Positions 26,889 to 36,480 are shown, numbered from the stretch's first letter. The stretch: 51,668 bases of DNA from Acidobacteriota bacterium (GCA_003154775.1 PMES01000126.1:13185-64852); one strand, 5' to 3'. Made by a program: numbers and translations. Notes: generated by a model from the sequence alone, not told the origin.

Positions 26889-27881
26889 TTATTTTTCTCT
26901 TTCTTTTAACCCTACGCAAAACTCCACAACTCTCTCCTCCGCCCAAAACCTCTCTGCTCCCGCCCACCTGGAAATAAACCCGCAATGTCCTCCATGCTCC
27001 GGCGCCACAAACCGCACATTCGGATTCTCCCCCACCTTCGCCCGCAAAAACGACTCATACGGCACAAACGGATCATCTTGCGCCGTGATCAGCAGCAACG
27101 GCACGCGCACCTGGCCAATCACTTTCTTCGCGCCCGCCGCTTCGTAATATTCCTCCGCATCCTTATACCCGAACGCGGGCGCCGTGATCGCATCGTCAAA
27201 TTCCCGCACCGTCCGCACCCTCCCCATCCCATTCCGCGAATACCGCTCCGGATACAACTCCGCCTTCCGCCGGTAGCGCGCCATCAGCCCCTCCACAAAA
27301 TGCCGCTCATACAAATAATTCTCCATCTTCTCCAGCGCATCAGCGCAAGCCGCCAGGTCCATCGCCGGGCAAACCGCAGCCACGCCCCGCAACTCTTTTG
27401 GCGCCGCTTCGCCGAACTCTCCGGCCATCTTTGTCACCAGGTTTCCGCCCATCGAGTAGCCCACAAAGAAAATCTGCTGGAATCCTTCAGCAATCAACTC
27501 CAGCAGCACCGCGCGGTAATCCCCGCTCAGCCCACTGTTGTACAGCGTCGGCGTTAACCGCTCCGTCCCGCCGCAATTCCGCTGGTTCATGCGCACCGCA
27601 TGAAATCCCCGCGCGTACGCCTTGTCCGCAATGCCAATCGCGTAGTTCGATTCGCTCGAACCCTCCAGCCCGTGCACCGTCACGATCACCGCCGCATCTT
27701 TCCGCTTGCCCGGCTGCCAACTGCATATCCCCTTCAGTTGCGTCTCCCCATCCACCCGAAACAGCCGTTCTTCCGGCTGCGGCAGCAAGAACTTCCTCTT
27801 CAAAAACGCCCCCGCAATCGTCTGCAGATGCCCGCTCCACAGCAGCCGGTGCGCCTCAAATTCCCTCGGTTTCTCGGTCAT
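26889..27881 (-). CDS. YheT-type alpha/beta hydrolase
   Basis: 330 aa, the usual size of the YheT/UPF0017 family. Visible motifs are VTVHGLEGSSES (oxyanion region), MNQRNCGGTE and the nucleophile elbow GYSMGGN (Ser). The acid lies in TAQDDPFVP (Asp) and the catalytic His in EHGGHCGF. Physiological substrate unknown; ester or thioester hydrolysis is inferred from the family. It is divergent from guaB. Confidence 0.9.
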   Translation of the reverse strand: MTEKPREFEAHRLLWSGHLQTIAGAFLKRKFLLPQPEERLFRVDGETQLKGICSWQPGKRKDAAVIVTVHGLEGSSESNYAIGIADKAYARGFHAVRMNQRNCGGTERLTPTLYNSGLSGDYRAVLLELIAEGFQQIFFVGYSMGGNLVTKMAGEFGEAAPKELRGVAAVCPAMDLAACADALEKMENYLYERHFVEGLMARYRRKAELYPERYSRNGMGRVRTVREFDDAITAPAFGYKDAEEYYEAAGAKKVIGQVRVPLLLITAQDDPFVPYESFLRAKVGENPNVRFVAPEHGGHCGFISRWAGAERFWAEERVVEFCVGLKEREK

Positions 27882-27962
27882 ATCTCCTCTTTATCAGGTC
27901 GCGCCACTTCCCTCACCCGCACTTGCCGAGCGGACTCTACCTCGGTTTTCCCGCCCTTCAAC

Positions 27963-27992
27963 TTGACCCCTCCCCCCTCTCACCCCTAAAAT
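27963..27992 (+). promoter_or_regulatory. Candidate guaB promoter
   Basis: TTGACC (27963-27968), 18 bases, TAAAAT (27987-27992), a good sigma70-like pair in an otherwise C-rich region. It predicts a leader of about 120 bases before guaB. Confidence 0.55.
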
Positions 27993-28035
27993 TACTGTTT
28001 ACACCGTGATGCTTTGTTTCATTCTATTGAATTCT

Positions 28036-28066
28036 TCTCGCGGCCCAGCGGCCACCCGCTGGGCTG
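28036..28066 (+). promoter_or_regulatory. Strong hairpin in the guaB leader
   Basis: gcggcccagcgg, a ccac loop, then ccgctgggctgcgc give a GC-rich stem of about 11 base pairs, followed by tgtttctgg. It sits between the candidate promoter and the guaB ribosome binding site. It could be an attenuator or a stability element; no known riboswitch pattern was recognised. Confidence 0.5.
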
Positions 28067-28120
28067 CGCTGTTTCTGGGCGCACCCGCTCCCGCGCCACT
28101 CACTCTCTCGCGAGGTTCTC

Positions 28121-29581
<1,461 letters not shown>

Positions 29582-30160
29582 GTTCCCAATAGCGCAGGGC
29601 GATTCTGAGAGCTCTACGGCTTTTCTCTTGGGTTTGCATTTGTACTGGCCGACCCCGCGCCCCGCGGGGTCGCTTCTTGGGTTCGCCCTTGTAGGGGCGC
29701 AGCATCGCTGCGCCCCTTCTCGGCAAGATCGCCACTTTGTCCGGCCTTTCCCTCGGGTTTCCCTCTGTAGCTCAGGCCTTCAAGCCTGCCGCTTTTTCCT
29801 GGGTTCGCCATTGTAGTGGCCGACCTTCAGGTCGGTTCTTGGGTTTCTCTTGCTCGTGTAGGGGCCGCCTGGCGTTTACCCCGACCTGGTCGGGGACGCG
29901 GCCCGCTCTTGGGTCGCGTTTCTTGGAGTGCGGCGGCTTGCCGCCGCCTTTCCGCCCGCGCCCATTCTCCAACCTGTCATCCTGAGGCCCCCGCCTTCCG
30001 GGGCCGAAGGACCTCAGCTTCAAATGTATCCGCGATCCGTCTTCTCTCTTCGCTTTTCGCTTTTCGCTCTTCGCTCTTCGTCCTTCGCTTCCCCTTCACA
30101 CCCAAACTGCAATCCCTCCCCGCTTCGTTTACAATTAAATTGGAACTGATTTCCTAACGA
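29582..30160. repeat. Repeat-filled spacer between guaB and the VanZ-like gene
   Basis: At least six elements in 580 bases: gaccccgcgccccgcggggtc (29644-29664); aggggcgcagcatcgctgcg cccct (29694-29718); family D (29766-29795); E (29811-29850); a variant ccccgacctggtcgggg (29878-29894); F (29932-29951); H (29974-30021). A (TTCGnnn)6 heptad array follows at 30049-30090. No gene. Confidence 0.75.
30049..30090. repeat. Heptad array (TTCGnnn)6
   Basis: TTCGCTT TTCGCTT TTCGCTC TTCGCTC TTCGTCC TTCGCTT, six perfect-phase heptads, again four fixed plus three variable bases. One direction only. Confidence 0.85.
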
Positions 30161-30715
30161 ATGCCCTCCACCGAACCCCGGCGCAATCCTCGCCCCGCCC
30201 CCACCCTCGACGAGGTCCGTTACCGCGTCCCTCCCAAATCCATGATTCCCGCCTGGCTCCGCACCTGGTGGCCCGCCCTGCTTTGGAGTGTTGTTATCTT
30301 CACTGCTTCCACGGACACTTTTTCCTCCCAACACACAGCGGGCGTATTCGCCGCCATCCTGCATTGGTTCGCGCCATCCCTCAGCGAAACGACGTTTGAA
30401 ACCATCCACCTCTTCATCCGCAAGTCCGCGCATCTCACCGAATACTTCATCTTCTATTTGTTGCTCTACCGCGGCATTCGCGGCGCGCGCATCGGCTGGC
30501 ACTGGTCCTGGGCCTTCGCCGCATGGTTCATCGCCGCTGCCTACGCCGCCCTCGACGAAATCCATCAATCCTTCGTCGCCTCCCGCACCGCGTCCGCTCG
30601 GGACTCCCTCCTCGACTCCGTTGGCGCCCTCGTCGCCCTCCTCGTCCTCTTCTTAATCCACCGCCTCCGCCGCCCCCCTCCGACGTCTGATCACCCCTCC
30701 TTAACAGCGCCGTAG
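30161..30715 (+). CDS. VanZ-like membrane protein
   Basis: 184 aa. Several hydrophobic segments begin at PALLWSVVIFTAS, with the family's hallmark blocks KSAHLTEYFIFYLLLYR and ALDEIHQSFVASRTASARD and a final TM segment (LLDSVGALVALLVLFLI). VanZ-like proteins are integral membrane proteins; one is linked to teicoplanin resistance in enterococci, but most, including stand-alone genes such as this, have no assigned function. An AT-rich block with TACAAT at 30130-30135 may be its -10 element. Confidence 0.85.
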   Translation: MPSTEPRRNPRPAPTLDEVRYRVPPKSMIPAWLRTWWPALLWSVVIFTASTDTFSSQHTAGVFAAILHWFAPSLSETTFETIHLFIRKSAHLTEYFIFYLLLYRGIRGARIGWHWSWAFAAWFIAAAYAALDEIHQSFVASRTASARDSLLDSVGALVALLVLFLIHRLRRPPPTSDHPSLTAP

Positions 30716-30792
30716 GCGCACCACAAGTTAGCCCCGTCCGTAAGGGCGGGGATCCCGAGCAGCAAGAACCCAGAGCGCCGTAGGTGCGGCAC
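30705..30792. repeat. Composite three-hairpin repeat G (copy 2)
   Basis: cagcgccgtaggcgcaccac, then the middle stem ccccgtccgtaagggcgggg, then gagcgccgtaggtgcggcac. It begins inside the 3' end of the VanZ-like gene, so the last codons and stop overlap the repeat. Confidence 0.85.
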
Positions 30793-30860
30793 TTCCTCTC
30801 TCTCCGCCCTATACCTAACCTTCCACTTAGCCGCCTCCCAATAATATATTCATTTTTCTC

Positions 30861-30890
30861 TTGACAACTCTATAACTACTGTGGCAAAAT
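30861..30890 (+). promoter_or_regulatory. Candidate promoter of the gene at 30974
   Basis: A consensus TTGACA (30861-30866), 18 bases, CAAAAT (30885-30890), in a marked AT-rich island. The leader would be about 75 bases. Confidence 0.5.
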
Positions 30891-30973
30891 TCCCCCGTTG
30901 AGAAGTGCGCCTCGCCTTTTTTCCTTAGGCCCGGCTCTTCCCCACAATCCTAAATTTCCTTTCTGGAGTCTCT

Positions 30974-31435
30974 ATGTCTTCCAACGATTCCGAAGACCGC
31001 GCATCTCTGTGTGCTTTCACCTTTGCTGATGGTCGTCACTGCCGCCTGCCTCGCCCCTCTCCCAACTCCCAATACTGCCACCACCACCAGCGCAAGCTCC
31101 GCAATCTCCGCGAACACGATGATACCGCCCGCAACATCGCTTTGCCTCTCATCGGCGAAGTCATCGCCCCCTCTTCCCTCAATTTCGCCGTCGCCCGTCT
31201 TTTCGCCGCGGTTGCCGAAGGCCGCATCTCCTCCAAAACCGCCAACACCCTCACCAATCTTGCCAAAGTTCTCCTGAAGACCATCCCCAACGCCCAGCGC
31301 GAACTCCTTCTCACCACGCGCAATCCCGCCTGCTGGGACGACGTCGTCCGCCAAATCTACGGCCTCCCCGATCCCGACGCCACTCCTCCCGCTCTTACTC
31401 CGAACCCCTCCTCCGACGACCCCGAAACCACTTGA
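30974..31435 (+). CDS. Small Cys/His-motif hypothetical protein
   Basis: 153 aa, function unknown. The N-terminus holds Cys13, Cys23, Cys35 and His36-His38 (CAFTFADGRHC, then YCHHH), which could bind one zinc ion. The rest is helical with a Pro/Asp-rich acidic tail. I associate this N-terminal pattern (C-x-F-x-F-DGR-x-C ... C-x-x-H) with acidobacterial hypotheticals; that is from memory. TGGAG lies 5-6 bases before the ATG and a good -35 element lies upstream, so it is probably expressed. Confidence 0.75.
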   Translation: MSSNDSEDRASLCAFTFADGRHCRLPRPSPNSQYCHHHQRKLRNLREHDDTARNIALPLIGEVIAPSSLNFAVARLFAAVAEGRISSKTANTLTNLAKVLLKTIPNAQRELLLTTRNPACWDDVVRQIYGLPDPDATPPALTPNPSSDDPETT

Positions 31436-31442
31436 TCACCGT

Positions 31443-31558
31443 CCAGCGCCGGAGGCGGACCACCCTGTCCAGATTGTCATCCCGAGCGGAGTGGCCCGAC
31501 TTTCTCTTCCGCGCCGCATTCTGGCGCGTCGGGCCGCGCAGTCGAGGGATCCCTCCAC
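31443..31558. repeat. Partial G element plus family H element
   Basis: cagcgccggaggcggaccac (31443-31462) is the first arm of a G repeat. It is followed by attgtcatcccgagcggagt (31473-31492), whose partner gagggatccctcc closes at ~31558. Between them gtggcccgac/gtcgggccgcg can pair. Confidence 0.7.
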
Positions 31559-31624
31559 CACCTTACTCTTTTCTATGCTCGATCCTCTTTTCGCTTAGCC
31601 TCGGTCTAAATCCTCCCCCATTCC

Positions 31625-31712
31625 CAGCGCCGGAGGCGCGCCACAAGTTAGCCCCGTCCGTAAGGGCGGGGTTCCCGATCGACAAGAAACCAGAGCGCCG
31701 TAGGTGCGGCAC
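31625..31712. repeat. Composite three-hairpin repeat G (copy 3)
   Basis: Nearly identical to the copy at 30705-30792, less than 1 kb away: cagcgccggaggcgcgccac, ccccgtccgtaagggcgggg, gagcgccgtaggtgcggcac. Confidence 0.85.
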
Positions 31713-32337
31713 TTCCTCCCTCCCAGCGCCCCAAGCGCCCCACCTTGTAGTGCGGGAGCTTGCTTACCCTGAGTTCTTTCGCGAAGGGCTCCCGCTTTTG
31801 CCGTCCGAACCCCAACTCCGAAACGTTGCGTCATTTCTAGCTGCCGACCTCGCAAAATCTGCCGAGGCCCGCCGCACTCCAAAAATGCAATCACATCCAA
31901 TTTCCAGCGCAAACCACGTATTCTCAACACTTGCGCAGCGAGCTGTTCTATCTCCTCTGCCCTCAACACATGCGCATCTCTCTCATTCCAAACCACCTAT
32001 AACCCCTGCATTCCCCACACTTACAAACCTCCTTTCCTCTAACCCCTTCCTCTGCAACACTTGCGAAAAAATCGTCACGCTGTCGGCGCGCCGACAGAAT
32101 CACCTCCGCTCAATACCTCTGGTGCACGTCCTGAAGTCGTATACACTCCGAATCCGCAACGTCACCAAATGCAAAGTTATTCAGCCCGGGCCGTTCGCCA
32201 ACAAGTGACTCCTATTGAACAGCTTTAAAAATCCGTCTGTGTCACTTTAAGCGCGTCGTGTAGCCTTTCAATCCGCGCAACCCGCCGAAGCAAAGCAACA
32301 TCGGGCAAGCGAAGGATGATCTGGCAAGGTAATAAAG
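31713..32337. other. Gene-poor stretch with a perfect 18-base dyad
   Basis: No credible gene on either strand. It includes a gagttctttcgcgaagggctc hairpin (near 31780) and three loose copies of ctcaacacttgcg-like words (31932, 31964, 32052). The perfect palindrome ctgtcggcgcgccgacag lies at 32080-32097. The leader of the YXWGXW gene must lie at its right end, but no clear promoter was found. Confidence 0.5.
32080..32097. promoter_or_regulatory. Perfect 18-base palindrome
   Basis: ctgtcggcgcgccgacag, fully self-complementary with no loop. That suits a dimeric protein site better than a terminator. No other copy was noticed in the window. Function unknown. Confidence 0.4.
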
Positions 32338-33459
32338 ATGCGTATTCGCAGCTCCGTTCGATATCTGCTTTTCCTTTTTGTGATTCTGGCCGTACCGGCC
32401 ACTTTGTTCGCGCAGTTCGGCGTTTCCATCACGGTTGCTCCACCAGAATTGGTGGTGTACTCGCAACCTATCTGTCCTCAGGAAGGTTATCTGTGGATGC
32501 CCGGTTACTGGGCTTACGGCCCGGATGGCTATTTCTGGGTGCCCGGCACATGGGTCGAGCCGCCCGACGTTGGCTTGCTATGGACTCCAGGTTACTGGGG
32601 TTGGGGTGGCGATGCCTATGCTTGGAACGACGGCTACTGGGGCCCCACCGTCGGCTTTTATGGCGGCGTTAACTATGGCTATGGCTACGGTGGTTCCGGC
32701 TACGAAGGCGGATACTGGAGAAACAACCAGTTCAGCTACAACAGATCCGTGAATAACGTAGATGAGCGGAACTTTCACAACACTTACGATAAGCCCGTAC
32801 GCAACGAAAGGGCGGGAAACAACGTCAGCTACAACGGCGGAACCGGAGGAACAACCGCTCGAGCGAGCGCGGCAGAAGAGACTGCAGGTCATGAGCGTCA
32901 TATTCCGGCGACGGCCGCACAAACAGGACATCAAAAGGCCGCCAGCGGCAACCACGAATTGTTGGCGTCCGTGAATCATGGCAAGCCGCCAATCGCCGCA
33001 ACATCCAAACCGGGAGAGTTTACCGGCAAGGGTGTGGTGGCAGCCAAGGGTGCTGCGCCTGAGAACAAGGCGGCTGAGACTAAGGCCACTGAGAATAAAG
33101 CCGCCGCAACTCGCACGAGTGAGAACAAGGCCGCTGCGAATAAAGCCGCTGCAACTCGCACGAGTGAAAACAAGGCCACTGAGAATAAAGCCGCTGCAAC
33201 TCGCACGAGTGAGAACAAGGCCGCCACTCAGAGAGCGGCACAGCCCGCTCCGTCACATGCAAAGACCGCCGCAGCGCAACCGGCGGCCAAACCCGTTCGC
33301 ACAAACACTAGCTCACAACCGTCACATCAGGCGGCTCCTCGCGCGGAAAGCGCGCCGAAGCCTGCCGCACAACATCAGACTGCGGCGAAGCCCGCAGCAG
33401 CCGCGCCAAGGTCCGAACCGTCGCATCAGAGTCAGCCTAGCGCGGAGAAAAAGCCCTAA
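32338..33459 (+). CDS. Secreted YXWGXW-repeat protein with Lys/Ala-rich tail
   Basis: 373 aa. A signal peptide (LLFLFVILAVPATLFA) precedes aromatic YXWGXW-type repeats at ~45-115 (GYLWMPGYW, GYFWVPGTW, LLWTPGYWGWG, AYAWNDGYWG) and a Gly/Tyr-rich stretch. A long Ala/Lys/Thr/Glu-rich tail follows, with three tandem copies of a 15-residue unit (AATRTSENKAA core). The family is secreted or cell-surface with no defined biochemical role. AAGG stands ~9 bases before the ATG. The tail's charge and repeats suggest a disordered, wall- or matrix-interacting region, which is inference. Confidence 0.85.
   Translation: MRIRSSVRYLLFLFVILAVPATLFAQFGVSITVAPPELVVYSQPICPQEGYLWMPGYWAYGPDGYFWVPGTWVEPPDVGLLWTPGYWGWGGDAYAWNDGYWGPTVGFYGGVNYGYGYGGSGYEGGYWRNNQFSYNRSVNNVDERNFHNTYDKPVRNERAGNNVSYNGGTGGTTARASAAEETAGHERHIPATAAQTGHQKAASGNHELLASVNHGKPPIAATSKPGEFTGKGVVAAKGAAPENKAAETKATENKAAATRTSENKAAANKAAATRTSENKATENKAAATRTSENKAATQRAAQPAPSHAKTAAAQPAAKPVRTNTSSQPSHQAAPRAESAPKPAAQHQTAAKPAAAAPRSEPSHQSQPSAEKKP
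33081..33228 (+). repeat. 45-base tandem repeat inside the YXWGXW gene
   Basis: gcaactcgcacgagt recurs exactly at 33106, 33151 and 33196, a 45-base period (15 codons) kept in frame, with small differences between units. Confidence 0.9.
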
Positions 33460-33483
33460 TCCCGGCAAGACTGCGGGGTTCCA

Positions 33484-33654
33484 TTAGGACCGAATACACA
33501 ATGGGCATAGGGGGGAGCGGTCGCCCGCTCTCCCCTGCTGATGGCCTGACCTGGAACGACGATCCACGACGCCTCGCGTCGCTTGCGAATTGTCAGTTGA
33601 TCCCACAACCTCAAAGGTCTCATGGCACTTGTTGCATTTAATTGTCTTCTGCAT
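33484..33654 (-). CDS. Small zinc-ribbon-like protein
   Basis: 56 aa from the ATG at 33654, which has AGAAGGG ~7 bases upstream. CNKC near the N-terminus (MQKTIKCNKCHETFEV) and CPLC near the end could form one zinc site. The middle is rich in Arg, Ser and Asp. An in-frame ATG at 33729 would add 25 residues and overlap the region toward the terminator, which is less likely. Function unknown; it lies between the YXWGXW gene (opposite strand) and the end of the ribosomal cluster. Confidence 0.55.
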   Translation of the reverse strand: MQKTIKCNKCHETFEVVGSTDNSQATRGVVDRRSRSGHQQGRAGDRSPLCPLCIRS

Positions 33655-33738
33655 GAAGTTGCCCTTCTTTAGTAGATACTTTTGACTAATGGGCCGAGTG
33701 AACCACCGCTCACTTCCGCGCCTTGCCACCCTCCGCGC

Positions 33739-33814
33739 AAAAACAAAACGCCCGCCGCGGTTTCCCGGAGCGGGCGTCGCATCTCATCCAGGGTCCGCCT
33801 CGACGCGGACCCTG
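33739..33814 (-). terminator. Double-hairpin terminator of the ribosomal cluster
   Basis: Reading on the minus strand after rplQ: hairpin one, cagggtccg/cggaccctg (33814-33789). Hairpin two follows, stem gcgggcgt/acgcccgc (33777-33748), and then TTTTGTTTTT. The second is a textbook intrinsic terminator for the whole S10-spc-alpha transcript. Confidence 0.9.
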
Positions 33815-33824
33815 CCAATCCGTC

Positions 33825-34244
33825 TTAGCTCTTCGCCTCGACGGCCTCTGCCACCTTGCTCTTCTCTTTCTTTTCCTTTTTCTTGAATTCGTAGCTCACC
33901 AGCTCCAGGATCGCCACCTTCGCTCCATCCCCCACGCGGTTGCCCGCTTGGATGATGCGAGTATAGCCGCCCGCGCGATCCGCAAACTTCGGCGCGATCT
34001 CGCTGAACAGCTTCTTGGTGATCGCCGGGGTCATAAGGTACGCCGCCGCCTGCCGCCGCGCTGCCAGCGTGTCTTTCTTCCCGAGCGTGATGATCTTCTC
34101 CGCCACCGGCCGCGTCGCTTTCGCGCGCGTCAGCGTCGTCTTGATGCGCCCGTGCTCGAACAGGTTGGTGACCAGGTTGCGCAGCGTCGCGCGACGGTGC
34201 CACGGATTGCGCCCCAGTTTTGATCCCGACTTCAGGTGTCTCAT
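33825..34244 (-). CDS. rplQ: 50S ribosomal protein L17
   Basis: 139 aa, starting [18 protein letters not shown], the family's invariant N-terminus, and ending in a Lys/Glu-rich tail. It is the last gene of the alpha part of the cluster and is followed directly by the terminator. A gap of about 300 bases with mobile-looking repeats separates it from rpoA, so it may have its own processing or promoter. Confidence 0.97.
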   Translation of the reverse strand: MRHLKSGSKLGRNPWHRRATLRNLVTNLFEHGRIKTTLTRAKATRPVAEKIITLGKKDTLAARRQAAAYLMTPAITKKLFSEIAPKFADRAGGYTRIIQAGNRVGDGAKVAILELVSYEFKKKEKKEKSKVAEAVEAKS

Positions 34245-34260
34245 CGTCTCTTCCTTCTTG

Positions 34261-34435
34261 GGAGGCCGGGCATTAGCTCCGGCATCTGGCTACCGCTCAA
34301 ACCGGGTTTTAACGTTTCCGGAAAACCCAGCAATTGTCATTCCGAGCCCCGCTCGCTTTTTGAGCGGGGTGAGGAATCTGCTTTTCCCTGGTCTCTTGCG
34401 GGAAGCAGATCCCTCGCTCCGCTCGGGATGACAAT
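34261..34435. repeat. Decayed C palindrome plus family H inverted-repeat element
   Basis: ggaggccgggcattagctcc ggc (34261-34283) is a degenerate palindrome C. At 34331-34435 an element of about 105 bases has matching ends: caattgtcattccgagc and gctcgggatgacaat. It also carries an inner hairpin ccccgctcgctttttgagcggggt. It separates rpoA and rplQ. Confidence 0.75.
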
Positions 34436-34503
34436 AAATTCTCGGGACAGCTATGGACTACTGTTCCCCCGCGAACTGCCTAACGCAGCGGGAAATGCGC
34501 TTT

Positions 34504-34545
34504 ACTCTTAACTGTCAACTGTGAACTGATAACTGAAAACTTTCT
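34504..34545. repeat. Heptad array (ACTGnnn) 3' of rpoA
   Basis: ACTCTTA ACTGTCA ACTGTGA ACTGATA ACTGAAA ACTTTCT, period 7, ending 6 bases from the rpoA stop. A single half-array without its opposed partner. Confidence 0.85.
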
Positions 34546-34551
34546 CCCGGC

Positions 34552-35586
34552 TCACAGCCCAACGGTATCTTCCGAAGTCGTCGGCGGCATTGCCGTCTGG
34601 CTCGGCAGCGGCGGCCAGATGATACGGCCGTGCTCGTCGAACTTCATGCCCAGGCCAAGTCCCATCTTCACCAGAATGTCCTTGATCTCGTTCAGGGATT
34701 TCCGGCCGAAGTTCTTGGTCTTCAGCATTTCGTTTTCGCTCTTCTGCACCAGCTCCCGGATGGTCTGGATGTTGGCGTTCTTCAGGCAGTTGTAGCTGCG
34801 CACCGAAAGCTCCAGCTCTTCCACGGAGCGGTCCAGGTGTTCCAGCCGCGGATCGTGTACGATGTCCTGCGGCATCTCTACGTTTTCCACCGGCTCCTCG
34901 AAGTTGATGAAGATGCTCATGTGGTCCTTCACCAGCTTGGCCGCCAGCCCGATGGCGTCCTGCGGCGTGATCGCGCCGTTGGTCCACACTTCCATCATCA
35001 GCTTCTCGTAGTCCGTCATCTGTCCAAGGCGCGCCGCTTCCACCGAGTAGTTCACCTTGCGCACCGGCGAATGCACGCTGTCCACGGGAATGTACCCGAT
35101 GGGCAGGTCCTCGTCGTAGTTGCGGTCCGCCGCCACGTAGCCGCGCCCGTTCTTCACGCGCATTTCGATCGGCAGCTTCCCGCCTTCGCTCACCGTGGCG
35201 ATGTACACGCTCTTGTCGAGCACCGCGAAGTCCGCGTCTTCCTCGATCTGCGCGCTCGTCACCACGCCCGGTTGCTCCACGTTCACGTAGATGGTCTTCG
35301 GCAGGTCGGTATTCAGCTTGATGGGCACCTGCTTCAGGTTCAGGATGATGTCCGTGGCGTCTTCCACCACTCCGGGAATCGAAGAAAATTCGTGCAGCAC
35401 GCCTTCGATCTTCACCGCGGTGATGGCCGCGCCTTCGATCGAGCTCAACAGCGCGCGCCGCAACGCGTTTCCTACCGTGGTACCCCAGCCCCGTTCAAAC
35501 GGCTGTGCCGAAAACCGGCCATACCGCTCCGTCAGCGATTCCAGTTCGGACGCAAGACGCTTCGGTTTCTGAAATCCCTTCCACAT
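34552..35586 (-). CDS. rpoA: RNA polymerase alpha subunit
   Basis: 344 aa. N-terminal dimerisation and assembly domain ([20 protein letters not shown] near residues 34-53, RGYVAADRN) and C-terminal domain (~260-325; [19 protein letters not shown]), which contacts UP elements and activators. The ATG at 35586 ([11 protein letters not shown]) is the conserved start; an in-frame ATG at 35709 would add 41 residues read partly from repeat DNA. Upstream neighbour rpsD is 184 bases away, the gap holding an opposed heptad array. Confidence 0.97.
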   Translation of the reverse strand: MWKGFQKPKRLASELESLTERYGRFSAQPFERGWGTTVGNALRRALLSSIEGAAITAVKIEGVLHEFSSIPGVVEDATDIILNLKQVPIKLNTDLPKTIYVNVEQPGVVTSAQIEEDADFAVLDKSVYIATVSEGGKLPIEMRVKNGRGYVAADRNYDEDLPIGYIPVDSVHSPVRKVNYSVEAARLGQMTDYEKLMMEVWTNGAITPQDAIGLAAKLVKDHMSIFINFEEPVENVEMPQDIVHDPRLEHLDRSVEELELSVRSYNCLKNANIQTIRELVQKSENEMLKTKNFGRKSLNEIKDILVKMGLGLGMKFDEHGRIIWPPLPSQTAMPPTTSEDTVGL

Positions 35587-35674
35587 CGTGTTCCTTCCTT
35601 CCGTGACCGGCGTCGCCGGCCACTCAAACCTAACCTTCCCTCGACCGCGTTTACCGCCAATCCCGCAGAGTCCC

Positions 35675-35775
35675 CAGTAATCAGTTTTAAGTCCTAAGCC
35701 CCAAATCATAAGTCTTAAGCCATCAGCAAGCGGTTCTTCAACTGAAAACTGACAACTTAAAACTTACAACTTACT
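35675..35775. repeat. Opposed heptad array between rpsD and rpoA
   Basis: Left half CAGTAAT CAGTTTT AAGTCCT AAGCCCC AAATCAT AAGTCTT AAGCCAT CAG. Right half (35741-35775) ACTGAAA ACTGACA ACTTAAA ACTTACA ACTTACT. The right half contains the rpsD stop codon (complement of 35771-35773). Confidence 0.85.
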
Positions 35776-36403
35776 TCGAGTACAGTTCGACGATCAGCTG
35801 TTCGTTGATCGGCGGCGTCTGCACGTCTTCGCGCTTCGGCAGGGCCACCACCTTGGCCTTGAAGTGCTCGCGTTCCTGCTCCAGCCACGGCACCAGGCTC
35901 TGGCTCTGCGCCACGTTGCGCGCTTCCAGCACCATGGCGTTCTGGTGCATCTTTTCCTTGATGGCGATCTCTTCGCCCACGTTCACCTGGTACGACGGGA
36001 TATTCACCTTCTTCCCGTTTATACGCACGTGTCCGTGCAGCACCAGTTGCCGCGCCTGCGAACGCGAAGAGGCCAGGCCCGCGCGCCAGACCACGTTGTC
36101 CAGGCGGCGTTCCAGCATGATGATCAGGTTTTCGCCCGTCGGCCCCTTGGCGCGCTCCGACTTCTCGAAGTAATTGCGGAACTGCCGCTCCAGCAAGCCG
36201 TACGTGCGCTTGACCTTCTGTTTTTCGCGAAGCTGCAGGCCGTAACCCGCAATCTTCGCGCGCCGCGATTGTCCGTGCTGTCCCGGCACGAAGTTGCGCT
36301 TCTCAATCGCGCACTTGTCCGTGAAGCACCGCAATCCTTTTAGAAATAGTTTCTGCCCTTCCCTGCGGCATAGGCGGCAGACTGCATCTCGGTGTCTTGC
36401 CAA
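35771..36403 (-). CDS. rpsD: 30S ribosomal protein S4
   Basis: 210 aa, a primary 16S rRNA binder in small-subunit assembly. Zinc-type (C+) N-terminus: Cys9, Cys12, Cys26 and Cys31 in CRLCRREG ... CFTDKC. The S4 RNA-binding fold is visible at RLDNVVWRAGLASSR. In many bacteria S4 represses its own operon; no leader site was recognised here. The stop codon is inside a heptad array. Confidence 0.97.
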   Translation of the reverse strand: MARHRDAVCRLCRREGQKLFLKGLRCFTDKCAIEKRNFVPGQHGQSRRAKIAGYGLQLREKQKVKRTYGLLERQFRNYFEKSERAKGPTGENLIIMLERRLDNVVWRAGLASSRSQARQLVLHGHVRINGKKVNIPSYQVNVGEEIAIKEKMHQNAMVLEARNVAQSQSLVPWLEQEREHFKAKVVALPKREDVQTPPINEQLIVELYSK

Positions 36404-36449
36404 CTTCTGTTCTCCCTTCGCGAAACTCTCTCAAAAAATCTTCTTTGAA

Positions 36450-36480
36450 AACCCTCAGGCCTCAAAGGCCTGAGCTACAA
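36450..36480. repeat. Family D palindrome (inverted) between rpsK and rpsD
   Basis: accctcaggcctcaaaggcc tgagctacaa, the inverse of the 1481-1510 type, 10 bases after the rpsK stop on the minus strand. Confidence 0.75.

Noticed and set aside
31432-32208. 258-codon frame in the spacer after the Cys/His protein
   Set aside because: Its first half is translated G and H repeats and the rest has no coding signature or ribosome binding site.
32260-32337. Possible cyclic-di-GMP (GEMM-I) riboswitch before the YXWGXW gene, suggested by gaagcaaagcaacatcggg
   Set aside because: Only the GCAAAGC...CGGG words resemble the motif. The first conserved stem, its tetraloop receptor and the closing stem could not be found.
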